Shown here: piece by piece, positions 23,528 through 36,688 of the stretch
Position numbering within the stretch: the first letter of the stretch is position 1
Layout of the letters: every line of letters starts with the position of its first letter
Source of the DNA: Vitellaria paradoxa
Taxonomy: Eukaryota > Streptophyta > Magnoliopsida > Ericales > Sapotaceae
Assembly (NCBI GenBank): GCA_019916065.1
Contig: CM034236.1
Location: 57,998,690 to 58,062,689 of the forward strand
Length of the DNA stretch: 64,000 nucleotides
Direction of reading: 5' to 3'
Notes under the pieces: model-generated
Told to the model about the DNA's origin: nothing
Databases searched by the model: none
Seen by the model: the letters and a program-made list of their open reading frames with translations, nothing else
Translations under genes and position numbers: made by a program

Positions 23528-25849
23528 GATTTTTATTCCCTTTGCCTACCCATATGCCACGTCTCATGGCATTATTCAGCAGCCCATAAAGGAATTTTTT
23601 TTTTTTTCAGTCTTTTTATTTCTTCCATTAAATCCACCTTTCAGCAGTATTATAGCTATAGCTGCCCATAAAGGGAATATTTTCTCTTGTTTTACAGGAA
23701 TCCAATGTATTTACTTCATGCCCTTAGAGCTCCATGCATGTTCATGTGTACATATGCATGCGTAATGAATAAAGATATCTAAGATATACAATAGAATTTC
23801 AAGGAAGAGCCATGAAATGTTCTTGAAGGATTCAATCTGGCAATGCCCCCCTGTCATATTGGCCAGGCAACTTGCACTGAGCTGTTTAATTACTGCTATT
23901 ATTATTTTTATTACTACTGCCATAGATGCGACCTTTTACCTGCTTAATTGAAAGGATATATATATATACACACACATATAAATTAATAATGATATAAATA
24001 TGCCTGCAAGTGCAGTGCAATCCACATGCAGCTGGCTGGGGCTACTGTATTTATTAAGGGATGAGAAATGGAGGACCCTAACATCGTTAATCAACCGCAG
24101 TGTGACTCTGTTTTCTTAGTTTTACAGAAAATGACTTCCTAATTCTTAATGCATGTATATGGTACAGTGAAATATCTGGAGTACCTATCAGCTAAAAATA
24201 TGGTTTCCCTAAAGTTCTCATCCGTTATTTATTTATTTGTATGGTCTCAGACAATTAATATATATAAGTTCGAAACCATTTGATGTTATAACATAAACCA
24301 TATGAAGAGAGCAAGATGAATCTTCAAGGTTTTTGACAAATTAAGCTCATCAAGTTCAAAATATATAGAAAGATTAAAACAGATATATATATATATATAT
24401 ATATATATTCTATATATGGAGGCTTAATTTGCTTATGATGCTAAATATTAACATTACTAACTAGACGTACTATATAAATTAAAATGGGTTCTGGTTGAAC
24501 CTAGCTAGCTATACGTGTGTGGTCATTAGGATTTAGGTTTCAAAACCTCATATGTACCTTTAATTTCTTCTCATCATCACTCCTCACCTGCTATCTTCAT
24601 GTTTGGTGCTCTAACATTTTTTTTTTATTTATGACAAATATTATTGAACTAGAAAAATATACCCAAAAAAATTAAACTAAAATAACACGATAATCATAAA
24701 ATTGTAATTAATTAAAATAAATTTAATTTATAAATTTATTAATTTTCAAATGATAAATATACCACTTAGAGGTAAAAATGAGACGAGTTTTAATTTGTTC
24801 ACGTTCGACTTAACCTTTTTATATTAAATTCTAGATCGATTCGAACTTTTATATAAAATCAAACTCAACTTGGACTTGATAAAAAAGAATTTAGATTTGA
24901 GTTCGACTCGTAAATAGCTCGATTAAATCGAAACGACGTCATTTTAGTTTAAAATATAATAAAAATAAAATATTATAATAGAAATATTATTAAAAAATAA
25001 AAATATTATTAAATATGTGTATATATATTATTTTATCGAGCTTGCTTGAACCAAATTTTCTTATATCTGAGCTCAAATTCAAATCTAAACGAGTTACAAA
25101 TTAAACTTGATTCAAGATCATTTTAATCACAAACTGAATTTGACCTGAATTCAAATAATTCACGAACAGTCCGATTCATTTCCAGCTTAATATCACTTAA
25201 TATCACGCCTTTCTTCTTATAAAATACTCTTAAAGTTATGCTTTTTTCGCCGTTGAGAGCATACTTTTTCTGGCAGTTTCTCTGACATTCCATATATTTT
25301 GTTTTTGGAATCTGATTGTTTTTGACCTATCACTTTTGAGGAATGGAAGGACATAATCTCTGATAATGATATGTTTGAGATTCGACAGAAATTGCAGCTT
25401 ATAATATATATATATGGCAATGGCAGGCAGGCATGGATTGGATGGAGTCTATCTTTCTTTCACTTTGCGGACTTAATAATTCCAAAGGTGGCATCCGTTC
25501 ATTTGGAATGTTCTCAACCCCAACAACTTAAAGTCAAAATGCCTTTTCCATGGATTATTATCTGATTGACGAGGTAAGTCATCCACGCCCCCTCATTTTC
25601 ATCAACTACATGCAATCGCAAACCACTTGATCGATGCGTCATTCCTCTACTTCAATTTGCTCAAAATACAAAACAAAACAAGATGATCAACGCCATTAAT
25701 TCAGTCAGCCTTTTCCTTTTTCTTTTTTCGGTTAAAATGTGATTGGAACAGATATTTGTAGATGGGAGAGACTAAAGGAGAAAAATGAAATTATATATAT
25801 ATTTTTATTTTATAATAAAAAAGGAAAAAAAAAATATTAAGACTGTTTC

Positions 25850-26112
25850 AAGAGCAGACACAAGAAAGGACAGGGTCATTTGCTTACAGTGCTTGAGCTC
25901 CAGCTCTATTCCATGGGAGATCTCTCCTGTTGTTGAGGATTTTCTTGCTTGGATGCCAACTAGGCTTTGGTCTTTCTTTGGGTGTAATAGAAAGACAAAT
26001 AGAGCAGCTCATACTCTTACCTCTTGTTGTCTTATAGGATCTATTCCTGCTAGATGCTCCTTAGCCTTTCTCCAACTGAACTGGTTCAGATTGTTAATGG
26101 GGAGACTGTAAA
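25850..26112 (+). pseudogene. RNase H-like fragment of a LINE or RVT_3-type sequence
   Basis: The frame reads SSIPWEISPVVEDFLAWMP, then RKTNRAAHTLTSCCL. The N-R-A-A-H-T-L motif preceded by a PWEI block is the usual end of plant RNase H-like domains from non-LTR retrotransposons. There is no start of the domain, no reverse transcriptase nearby and no A tail that I can assign. It is a short orphan piece. Confidence 0.55.
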
Positions 26113-29071
26113 AGTGCCCCAGTTTCAAAAACTGATTCATATTGTTAAAGTGATTTTCGTTTGCAATTTAATCCCAGCTTCAAAAAAGTGCCTCTTTTGA
26201 TTTTGGAAGTAAAAAGGCAAAAATACTCTTAAATATATTGGACTTATTTCAAAATTTACTCAAAAATATTAAATATACTGAAGAAATTAGCCCACAAGAA
26301 TAAAACCAAATTATTCTTTGTGAATTATGCTATTACATCACTAAATTTTTGTGTCAATCATATTAATAAACATAATGTATAAGAGAATAAATTTTATAAA
26401 TAATAAAATATATATTATTATTTGAGATGGAGAATCTTGGTGTTTGGGTAAATTTTGATGATGTTAGAAGGATCTAGTTAAGCCAATAAACCTTAATTGA
26501 TTATGTTTCATGCTTTCTCTCTCTTTCCAATACATAATACCATTTCTTTCTCACTCCTAACCTCAACATGACTTACAGCTCTCTTTTCAGATGCATTGTA
26601 CTAAATCTTAAATCAATCCTATATTATTTACTTGTTGGTTTGAATTCAGAAAGATAGAATGGTTGGTTAAACGAAACTAATGTTAACGTGTTTCGATTAG
26701 GTCAATTTGTCAATAAATTCGCAGATTTTAGAGTCACTAATTAAATCGGGTGAACTGTTTATTTCAGTTGAGGCCATAAATCAAGATGCAAATCTGAACT
26801 ATGCATTTCACTAAGTTAAATAAATCAGGCTGTAATTCTCTCATATTCTTCTCCTCCTCCTCCTCCTCCTCTATTACAACTTGCTCTCTTTTTTTTTTTT
26901 TTGGGTATATAATTCTTCTTTCACAACTTGCCTTCTTCTTTTGCATGTAGTTTGCTCTTTTCCGCAATTGGAATTCCAATCATCATATTCTCAAAAAAAG
27001 TTCTACATGCCCTTGAAATCTTAGGCCACCTTTGAATTTTAATTTGAAATATATTTATTGTACAAAAATCTTAGGTCACCTTTACTTTCGTCGCAATACA
27101 CATTGTTTTAAAATTAGTATTGACCTAGGTTGGTTGAACTTGAAATTTCATGATCTGATTTAGAAGATGGTCTAATTCGTAGTTCAAATTTATTATGACA
27201 AAAATCAATCTAAATCATTAAAATTATGATTAAATTGGCGAATTTATCGATCAGTCAATCTTTATAAATTGAAATTATTATTTAATTATTTCTATCTTTT
27301 ATAAATTAATATACTATGCTTAAGAAATAACGTTATTACAAGTGCGTAATATACACGTGTAAAATTACTACTTATAACACTAATCTTTTTAATTAAGAAA
27401 AAATTTAAGTGGAAATGGTTTTATATATAAAAATAAAATTTTTACATTACAAGAAATATGTAGGAAAATATTAAATTTAAAAAAAAAATTAATTAGTTTA
27501 ACATTTAATTTTATTTATAGTATTATATTAATTTATTTATGACATATATCGCAATTCAATTCTAATAATTGTCTGGATGATTGAGTTATTGATAAACAAT
27601 CCTGATTTCAAAAGTATCAAAACATTATCTGGCGTCATGCCCCATGCGACCCCATTCGTTTGCCTCCAAAGTTCCAAACAAATGTATATTAATTAGCAAA
27701 AACAGTTACTTCAGTCAATCCAAATGATACATCTCGTCATGTAGGATTTGTCACGTGGAATTGGACTCAAAAAAAAAAGTTCAGTTCGAATTTAGTTTAA
27801 AATTTTAATGAATTCCAGTTTAAAAAATTCACCTTAAAAAGTAATATATATATATATATATTAGTAATATTTTTTTATTATGTTTTATATCAAACCGTTG
27901 TTATTTTAATTTAATCGAATTATTCACAATCTATCCTAAACCTAAATCCTTTATTATTAAGTTAAACTCGAGTAAATTATAAATTATCAAACTGAACTCG
28001 AATAAACCAAAATTCGACTCAACTCGAATTTACCCTTGTGGGTATTTAAGTGGGTCGGGCCGAATCTGGAATGTTAGACCCAGGCCGTGCCCAAGATCAC
28101 CTAACTTCTTGGGTTCACGCTGGGCTTGGGGCCATCGAGCATAGGTTAACGCGGTCTGCAACTTCATCCCCAGGCTTATCAGGATTCACGTGACGATGTG
28201 CCGCCTCCGGCCCTCCTTCTCCTCCTCCTCTCCTCCTAGATTCACGGACAAGTTTGCTTCAATTTATGAACTTTATTTAATTTTTTTTTTCTCAGAAAAG
28301 AAGAGGGAGGGGGTAAGTAGGGGCAACAAAATAGCTTCCCTGACTACTGAATTGTGCCATGTAACATGTAAACTATGACAATAACGTTTTTTTTTCTTTT
28401 TTCTTTTTTTTTTAAAAAAATTAAAAATCAGCCCCACATATATACGTTATGTCGAGGAATTATTATTAGATTAAAACATGAATAATTATGACAATGTTTT
28501 TAGAGACATTGTTTCTTTGGTGATTATTGCTCTCATTATATATATATATATATATATATATATTATGTTGACAATACACCTCTATTTACGGAAAAAAAAT
28601 TCCCCAAATTTTGCTAATAACAAAGTCTAAAAACTCCTTGATTGAACTTTGACAAATTATTATTATTATTATTATTATTGGGTAATTAACTTTGACAGAT
28701 TATAAATGCATGAAAGAATTAATTAAGTAAAACTAAATGCAAAATCCATAACTAAAATAAAATTGAAAAGATCAAAATCAGTGGTTGTGCTTATTTAACA
28801 AGTTAATGGCCATGCCTCTTTATTTAACTGACACGGATCATCAATTGGTAGTTAGTGTCTGTCAAATTTAAATTCAAATGGAAGATAATATATAATGGTT
28901 TAACTTTGAATACTAATAAAAAAATTAATTAATAATTATACGCACATATTCCAAATGCCATCACGTATTGTATTACTTCCCCAAACATTTTTTTATTATA
29001 ATTACATCAGAAGCATATGTTAGTTGAATTAAAGGTGAGTATATTTACACTTCATATTAATCTTCTAAAAG

Positions 29072-29238
29072 AATGGGAGTTTTGGTGCAACGGTAAGAAT
29101 TGTCGCCATGTGACCGAGGTCAGGGGTTCGAGTCGTGGAAATAACCTCTTGCAAATGCAGGGTAGGGCTGTGTACTTGTGATCCGACCCTTCCTCAAATC
29201 CTAGCATAAGATAGGAGTTTCATGCACCGAACTGCCTT
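29072..29238 (+). mobile_element. Au-type SINE with target duplication
   Basis: The 5' part has a tRNA-like polymerase III promoter: an A-box region (TTTTGGTGCAACGGTAAG) and a B box (GGTTCGAGTC) about 45 bp later. The body (GGAAATAACCTCTTGCAAA, then GCAGGGTAGGGCTGTGTAC, then CATGCACCGAACTGCCTT) matches the plant Au SINE family as I know it. The 16-bp direct repeat ATTAATCTTCTAAAAG flanks it at 29056-29071 and 29239-29254. It looks full length. Confidence 0.9.
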
Positions 29239-29254
29239 ATTAATCTTCTAAAAG

Positions 29255-29345
29255 GATTCACACCAATATTATGATCATTATTTCCCTTTTCTTCTCCTCC
29301 AACTTTTGACTTGTCCCAGCGCCAGCTTTTTATTTTATTTTATTT

Positions 29346-29376
<31 letters not shown>

Positions 29377-30540
29377 TTCTCTTTCACTCTTTCCCACCCC
29401 CTTCCATCCTCATTTTAATTATATGGTAAATAGTCGTTATAATTTTGACTTCTATTTAATATATAAACTCTAGTTTATCAAAATTTATTAAAACTCACTA
29501 ATTTTTATTTAACTTTTTTAAATTTCTTCCAATTAAATTTTACCACATATCACTTTTATAACAATTTTGTACTTTTTTTTCTTTTGTAATTTTTTGTCAT
29601 CCAAACACCACCATAAATATACATATTTGTAAGAATACATAAAAAAAATATAAATATATATTATAAAGCATTTGACATAGAAAATACTAAATAGTGACTA
29701 TGGTAAATAAAAAAAAATATTTTTTTTCCTTTTTTGAGTGGAGAGGGAAAGAGAGTGGAATAGTGTAACTTGGAACTTGAGGTGATGACGCTAATATTAT
29801 GGAGAGTGAGAGAGAGATGGTAAGTCAATTGTCAAGTGGTCGTCGTGCAATTTTGAATTAATCTACAGCTTGCGTTCCCACTTTTACAAATTGGAAAGCA
29901 CATGCATGCCTCGCGATCCATAAACAACAGGAGAGCCAATTGAAAGTACGTACGCAGAATATGGGACTAACAATAATATATTAATTGATATCTCACCATC
30001 ATCACAATTTTTCCGATCAGTTGGGGATATTTTTCTTCCTTGTTAGTCTTTTGGTTAGGGTGGCGAATCCTTTTGAAATTAACCCAACGAGAATTTGCCT
30101 TGAAATTCTGTTTTCAGGGTTCAGCTAATATATTAAGCAAGCTTAGCTATCAAAAGCTAATTACTAATTTGAAATCAATGGCTTCTAATTGCTTTTTTTT
30201 TTTCTTAATTTTGAGATGGTGAAATCTTATTGTTTGCAATGATAATTTAATTTTAACAACGAATTGACTTAATTATGGGGGTGTGTGAATCGCAAAATAT
30301 TAAATAATTTCATCGTACTGTTGTATCAGGACAGACAGATTAGGAGGTATGAAATAAAAAGCGTTTGGTTGGCAAGTAGCCGAGCAGAAGAAGGTGGGGG
30401 TGGTGGAGGCATTAGTGATTTAATTTCGTACGGGCACTTATCAAGATATGAATATTCATAACGCGTTCCCCGCCTACATCGTCGCCTCGCTAAGGAGACC
30501 CATTTATAATTTATTTTCCTGCAAACTCACCATGCATATG
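29255..30540. other. Intergenic region before the BRO1-type gene
   Basis: No gene is seen. There is a TA run (about 29350-29375) and A+T-rich DNA. The stretch 30430-30540 (G+C-richer, with TTTATAAT near 30504) may be the promoter of the BRO1-type gene. Confidence 0.45.
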
Positions 30541-30559
30541 TGAGTCATTTCTCGGTCCC

Positions 30560-31055
30560 AGAGCTCTCTCTCTCTCTCATAATGGCGATCTCAACATCTT
30601 TAAACCATCCTCGAAGCTTCAACTCCCTTCCTTCTCCTACCTCCCCTCTCAGAAACCAGTAAGTGTTTCCCCGCTCTGCTCACTAATTTTACACAAACAA
30701 TAATTTATATATATATATATATATACATATTATACATGCATATGTGCTGGTTTTTTCTCTGTCAAATCAGAACTTGCACCCTCTTAACTGTCCATTTTTT
30801 TTTTTGTACTGACCCAACTGTACTACCCCTTTTCCAATTATTGCATTCTCAATTGCAGCTGATTTCCCCACTCTTTCTTCCCTATCGCTAACATTGCCTT
30901 TGTGATGGATTTCACTAAGCTTTTTAAGGATGGATGGTTTTCTTTTTTTTTTTTTTTTTTTTGATTGACTAAAAAATGGAGTAGACATGACAACGGATGT
31001 GTGTGTATATTTATACATAGGATGTTACATTCGGAACTAGTCCCCTTCAACAACA
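30560..31055 (+). promoter_or_regulatory. Putative leader exon and leader intron of the BRO1-type gene
   Basis: A CT-rich stretch is followed by ATG at 30582, which opens a short frame (starting MAISTSLNHPRSF) ending in TAA. A GTAAGT donor sits at 30659. A possible acceptor is CATAG before 31021. If this intron is spliced, the upstream frame would run past the main ATG at 31056 in another frame and overlap the coding sequence. This is inferred from splice signals only. Confidence 0.35.
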
Positions 31056-34000
31056 ATGGGGTGCACACCTTCTATATCGATACACTCGGTTGTTGGAAGG
31101 AACAAAAAGAAGGTCAATGTTCCAGAGATTGCAATATTTGTGCCCTCAATGCATGTTCCGGCTCAATCTGATCTTCGGAGGGCTTTCAGGGGTTTAATCC
31201 CAAAAGGTCTCGCCGATAGAATAGTTTCTCTTCGGAATCAGATTGTGTTAATTGCTGACGGCACTGGTGGGTTTGCTTCTCTCTCACGACCTCATTGTTT
31301 GATTTGATAACCAGTTTCTTTTAATTGATACGAAGTTGCCTTTTGACTGACGGTTTGTTTTCTCTGCGCTGCAGGTGGATCTGCTGTTTCTGAACTACAG
31401 AGAGCACTGGATGAATATTTGCCTCTTGTCCTTGGCCTCACTAAGAAAGGTTTGTCACTCTCACAAACACCAGTAAACACTTGTTTGAGTGTGTATTTTC
31501 GTTAACAATGTGAAGAATGTGTGAATTTACAGAGCATGGTCTTCAAGAAGTGGTGGAGATCAAGTGGAAAAATTTGGAGGATGAACGACAAGTACATTTA
31601 TACTTGAATTTTTTTGGCGTTACCTATTCATTTAATATAATTGGTAATTGGATCCACAATTTGGTGAACAGGAAGTCTGTGTCGCAAACTCCTGGTTTGA
31701 AATATTCTCTGTTATCCACATGATGGCCATGTTGACGTTGAAGGAGGCAAATTCCATTCTAATCCCTCAAGATCACTCGGGTTCTTCTGAAAGATTTGTC
31801 TCTACACGTATGTATCCCTTGCTCATCAAAGTGACTTTTTATTTATATTGGACCAACTCTAGATTTGATGCTTTGCCTAATTGCTTGTGTTGTGTTCTAT
31901 GTTTTGACTAACTGCTTTTGTTGTTTCCTCTCTAGATTGCATGAGGGATGCTATTGATTTATTGCTGAAAGCATCAGGTTACTTGGAATTTTGTGTCCAG
32001 GATCTTCTTGTTCGCGTACCGCCTGATATCAAGTATGTATCCATAATTTTTCAAAACTTCTAGATCTTTATCCCACTTTTTTATGTATTGTTCTATTATG
32101 AGGCCACAATTTTGTACCTTTAGGAACAGATTGCCAAAAGATTTGCAGGAGGTTGTGTTGGAGGCTATTTCCATTCAAGCTCTAGGCCAGGTATATTACT
32201 TAAGTTCCGTGGAAGAAATCTTGGTGGTTTTGACTCACATTGGAAATTATTAAGAGAGATGACATCTAAAGGACGAATGTAGCTGGCATGCCCTCCCCCA
32301 CCCTCCCCCCCAGCGCGGGGACCCAGATCCCAGCAAACCCCTCCTCTCCTTCCGAAAACTAAAAGGGAAATGAAGAACATAATCATTTTAGACGATGAGA
32401 AGTTTAAAGAACAGAATTGAACAAATTTTACTTGAAATTGAGTGCTAAATTAGCAATTGGAGTGCGTGCTCTTTAGCAGTAATAAATGATTTTTGAAACT
32501 GTGCTCTGTGATAAATTCAGGGGACTGAAATGCAGCTTGGTTTAGCTGTTGAAAGTCAAAATGCTACTTTATCTGTGAAGAGGAGGCTGGCATGTGAACA
32601 ACTGAGCTACTATGGGCAGGTAGAGTTTTCCATTTTATTTTTCATGCCTTACTATTAACTCCTCTTTCCCATTTCCATTGTGTTGTTTTTTCATGCTTCA
32701 TCTGCTGGAATTACTTACCCTTATGTTCGACTTACACTCTCTATTTTGTTAAATACAGCATTCACCAATTAAGCAATATATATAGTGAAAAGAATAGATA
32801 TATCCCAAAGTGGTATTTTATTGAGAGAGCTACATGTTTGCCCAAGTTTAGGAACTCTTCTGCTGGTTGTTTATATGTATATACGGAGAGTGGGAGTGTA
32901 TGTCTCTTTTGTTGACTTTGAGATCACTGCCCTTGGTTCCGTTTTGCTTCAATTGATGTTTGTTTACATTCCCGCAGCCATGTACATATCTTTGTGGATA
33001 ATGGGGGAAAAAAAAAAAAAAAAACAAATTGCAGCTAGGCGCTGCTCCACTGCAAAATACATCAATGACTTATGCTTGAACATCTTTTCAGAAATAAATT
33101 ATGAAGTTTCTACAAGGTTAGGATTTTTTATATGAATTTTAGAGAGAGCGAGAGAGCAATAGAAGATTGAAGTCTTTCATTAAGATAGTCATGAATCTTC
33201 CCTGTTTTTCTTTTTATTTTCCCTTTTTTTAATGTTTGTTTACTCATCTCCTGTGTTCCTTTCCAACCTGAGTTTGACCATGTTATTGTTTTGCGTCATT
33301 CTGCCAGCAAGTATACTAACCAGATTTAAGCAAAAAAACTTCCCTGCATGTGAGGTATTAGCCTTTTCTACTGTTCACGTTTGGTGATGATGTAATCTTT
33401 TTTTTCTCCTTTGTTTCTTCAGGCTCATTACTGCTTGTCTGGATGTAACACCGAAAGTGGATATGGAAAGAAGCATCTGTCCTTCATCAAATGGAAATAT
33501 CTTGAAGCAAAGGTCTTTGGTCACAGCCAAGCTTCGATTCACTGCTAATTTTGAATTATTCTATTAATATACTGTTTTGAGTCTGATCATCATTTAACCT
33601 CATCACCCAGGCAGCAGCTTACTACTATCATGGCCTGATCATTGACAAGGGTACTGAACCATCGAGTCATGTTAGTGCTGTGCTCTGTTTTCTAGCTGCA
33701 GAAGAACTTCTTTTAGAGAGCAAGAAGGCCTGTTTAAGCTTTTGTCTTGCAGTTCCTGTCAACAGGTTGGTTTTGAACTTATTATTTGTGCATTGCGCAT
33801 TTTATTTTCCTTGTAGAGGAAACATTGCTATATTTTATTCCATGATTTTTATTTTACTTTATTTTTCCTGTCAAGGGTTCCTCCACTCTGGGGTGCTATG
33901 AAGCATTTAAATAAGAAAATTCCTGAGGTAGCATCTAAGAAGTCTCAGATGTATGGGTACCTTTTAGACCAAGAGAAGTAAGGGGCTTTCGCTCGTCCTT

Positions 34001-34285
34001 TTTTTTTTTGTTAACTTAGCTTTCTGTTTTTTAAACAAAAAGAAAAAACCAAAAAAAAAAAAAAAAAACAGGCTAGGCTGTGTGTAAACTTAATTAATCC
34101 AAAAATTGTGCAGGGGTAGTCTTCAAATATTGCCTGAACTTCCAGAATTCCAGGTGTCACTGAGGCCAGATGACTATGAATTGCCCCATCTGGATTCAGC
34201 ATGGGGTAGTGAAAAATGGGAGATTCCGAGTCAACCTCTGAAAGAGCACCTTAAAGATTGCGAAGATGAGATGGAAACAGAATGA
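31056..34285 (+). CDS. Endosomal-targeting BRO1-like domain protein
   Basis: Eleven exons join in frame: 31056-31266, 31375-31449, 31533-31591, 31672-31807, 31936-32032, 32124-32190, 32521-32619, 33423-33512, 33611-33765, 33876-33977 and 34114-34285, giving 420 aa. All junctions are GT-AG and every phase fits. The protein is mostly one BRO1-type domain: PEIAIFVPSMHVPAQSDL near the start, LRNQIVLIAD, NSWFEIFSVIHMMAML, LEAISIQALGQGTEMQLGLA, VKRRLACEQLSYY, KWKYLEAKAAAYYYHG, VSAVLCFLAAEELL and YGYLL. The C-terminus is acidic (KEHLKDCEDEMETE). BRO1 domains bind ESCRT-III on endosomes. Plants have a single-domain group of this size, and one Arabidopsis member has been tied to the ESCRT protein FREE1. 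The MGC start suggests N-myristoylation at Gly2 and palmitoylation at Cys3, which would anchor it to membranes. No damage was seen. Confidence 0.92.
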
Positions 34286-34870
34286 TGACGCCATGTGCTG
34301 GTCTCTCTCTCTCTCGAAAATGAATATATAGGAACTAATGTTCTGGCAAGTTGAAAGATAACCAGGTGAGAATGCCTTGAGATTGAATGTATATCATTGC
34401 ACAGGCTCTCAAGAATATATTATATGACATGCAGGACTCCACATTAATTAGTAAATAATTGCTCATTTGTTAACATCCAAAGCCTTGATAATACAGAGAT
34501 TTGTTTTCTGTTCAATCTTTTGCCCATGTTACACTAACAATGGATGATTCGTTGAAACCTGCTTTATAGGATTTATGGAATAAGGGCATTGGTTTGCTGC
34601 TGTTGCTATAATTTATCATCACTGATTGATTTTGCATGCATGCATGTATGGAATGGAATGGATGGTGATTTTTTAATTTCAAATTCGCAACGTTGGTATC
34701 ACTCGTAGTATACTGAGATATGAGTAACCAACAAACAGGTAAAAGATCTCCGTCAATGGTTCCTAGCTATCACCTGAGTTAGCAATTCGAAAAATAAAAA
34801 TCCTTACATGTGGAAAGATATGCAGATTGAGAACACTTATTTATTTTTTTAATTGAAATTTATACTTAGA

Positions 34871-35246
34871 GCCCATTTGGAGCTCCAACAAACAAAAAAA
34901 ATCTCCAACAATCCCTATTTTGTTTCCCGCCATTACCAATTTACATATTTTTGTCTTTACTAATTTCGCTTAAAAAATTAAAAATTCAGAAAGAAGTTAA
35001 CCGATTGCGTAAATTTTTTTTGACAATCACATGTTTCTTGTCAAAAGTTTTTAAACAAGTACCATTGGTATTATTTTATACCAAATTTTTTGAATCTATA
35101 AGAACGAATTTGAAAAACTGTTTCTACGATTTTGAAAAAATAAATGTTATTTTTTAAATCTGTTATGGATTATTGTGCCAAAATTAATTCAAAATATATT
35201 TTTTTTCTTATATTTTCTTATTTTTTATCATTCCAAACGTTGCCAT
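34871..35246. mobile_element. MITE-like repeat, family U copy 1
   Basis: It shares ordered blocks with 38644-39150 and 42634-42981: TCTCCAACAATCC, then GAAGTTAACCGATTGCGTAAA, then TTTTGACAATCA, then GTCAAAAGTTTTTAAACAAGTACCATT, then TTTTTTGAATC and a closing CCAAACG. The left end carries CCATTTGG. No coding capacity. Confidence 0.6.
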
Positions 35247-35720
35247 AACGTCATTGTGATCGTAACATGAGAAGGATGGGTTTTTTTTTTGGTTTTTGGG
35301 GGGGGGGGGGGGGGGGGGTTGTCAAGTTGGGATATGAAATGAAATCGAGCTGCATGGGTTGCTATAAATCCAATGGTCCACTGGACTCATGGCTCCTAAA
35401 AGCGAACTACCTAGGCTACCTCCTCCGTATTTTTTCTGCTGGCCCTTTTCTGTACCGTACTCTGCCGTGGGGACAATTTTAAAAGCCGCACATGGTGAAC
35501 CTAATTCACAATCTTAAAAATAGTACATGATTTATCAGTCAACATAGATTAGATAACATGTAATTATTATGATTCGTATTCATACAATATGTTTATCTTT
35601 TATTAGCCGAGTATACAAAGGCTGGATGTATGAAATCACTACTCCTAATAGTACGTAGTTCTATATATATGCTACTTATAAAAAAAAAAAGAATGATGTG
35701 ATAATTTTAAACACTTAGGA

Positions 35721-36018
35721 GGCTTTTGGTTTATTTTTTATTTTTTATTTTTATTTAATATTTAAAATAAAGAAATAAAAAATATTTTATTTTTTTTATT
35801 TTGAAATTTTTTTATTTTAAATTAAAAACACTCAAAATGACTTTTTGTCATTTTTTATTTTATATGTAAATTTATTTTCTGTCTTCTAAAATAAATTTTG
35901 AAAATACAAGTGCGTAAATAGTTTGAATTGTTTTCTTTATTTTTAAAAATATAAAATGAAAAATGAGTTTAAAATAGAAAATAAAAAATAAAAATAAAAA
36001 AATAAATCAAATGAGCTC
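35721..36018. mobile_element. MITE-like repeat, family V copy 1
   Basis: The ends are inverted: CTTTTGGTTTATTTTTT on the left faces AAAAAATAAATCAAATGAG on the right. It shares inner blocks with 36390-36688, including CTCAAAATGACTTTTTG, GAATTGTTTTCTTTA and AAAATGAAAAATGAG. Confidence 0.6.
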
Positions 36019-36389
36019 GTTTTATTTTAAAAAATAATTTATTAAAAAATATATTATAAATCCATTTTCCTAAGTCTAAAATGGTACAGCTGTTAGGTCC
36101 CAAATTAATAGAGTGGAAAGCACGAGGCCACCAAATATTAAAATTGTATTTTCTTTTTCCAATAAAATTACCTGGCATCATATCTGTTTTTGAGAGAATA
36201 AAAAATAAATAAATATATAGTGCTGTCAGAGAACGGAACAAGACAAAAGAATCCAAAAGATCCAGGTAGGTATCACGTGATCATGACCCGAAAAACAAAG
36301 GGGTTACACGGGACGGGACTGCAGCGCATCAATTTATAGCAAGCATGGCAGTGCGAAAATAGAGGACTGAGATGTATATTATTAAAGTG

Positions 36390-36688
36390 GGATTTTTTTA
36401 ATTTTTTAATTTTATTTTATGCGTTAAAAATTTTAAAACTAAGAAACAGGAAATACTTTATTTTCCTTCTTCTAAAATTTTTCTCTTTTTTTTATTAAAA
36501 ATTCTCAAAATGACTTTTTGATATTTTTTATTTTATGTATAAATTTAATTTTTATTTTTTAAAATAAAATTTAAAAATACAAATAACTAAATGAGTTTTG
36601 GATTGTTTTCTTTACTTTTAAAATGACAAAATGAAAAACGAACTCAAAATAAAAAATAAAAAGTAGAAAAATAAACCAAATAACGCTT
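36390..36688. mobile_element. MITE-like repeat, family V copy 2
   Basis: It is a direct-orientation relative of 35721-36018, ending AAAAATAAACCAAATAACGC. The two copies are about 370 bp apart. Confidence 0.6.

Larger units (their letters stand above)
21944..29054. other. Long intergenic region, A+T-rich
   Basis: No intact gene is seen. Landmarks are a TA run (about 22815-22838), a CA run (about 23370-23397), a long CT run (about 23483-23527), TA runs near 24381-24408 and 28538-28561, a CTC run (about 26852-26873), a LINE RNase H fragment (25850-26112) and G+C-richer sequence with a CACGTG box near 28186 (28050-28260), whose nature is unknown. Much of the rest looks like degraded repeats. Confidence 0.5.

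Noticed and set aside
23271..23671. Open frames over CA and CT microsatellites
   Set aside because: His-Thr and Ser-Leu repeats come directly from the simple repeats.
23690..24120. Possible microRNA precursor region (several short palindromic words)
   Set aside because: No match to a known plant miRNA that I can recognise and no extended pairing arms.
28050..28380. G+C-richer stretch with a CACGTG box and a short frame, possible promoter or gene start
   Set aside because: No exon chain or domain follows within several kb. Kept only as a note.
32785..33135. Frame of 116 codons in a BRO1-type intron
   Set aside because: Lies wholly between exons 7 and 8, which join in frame without it; contains a poly-Lys run from an A tract.
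35299..35319. Long G run, and a long C run near 52255-52274
   Set aside because: Homopolymers of this length are prone to sequencing error, so no structure such as a quadruplex is claimed.
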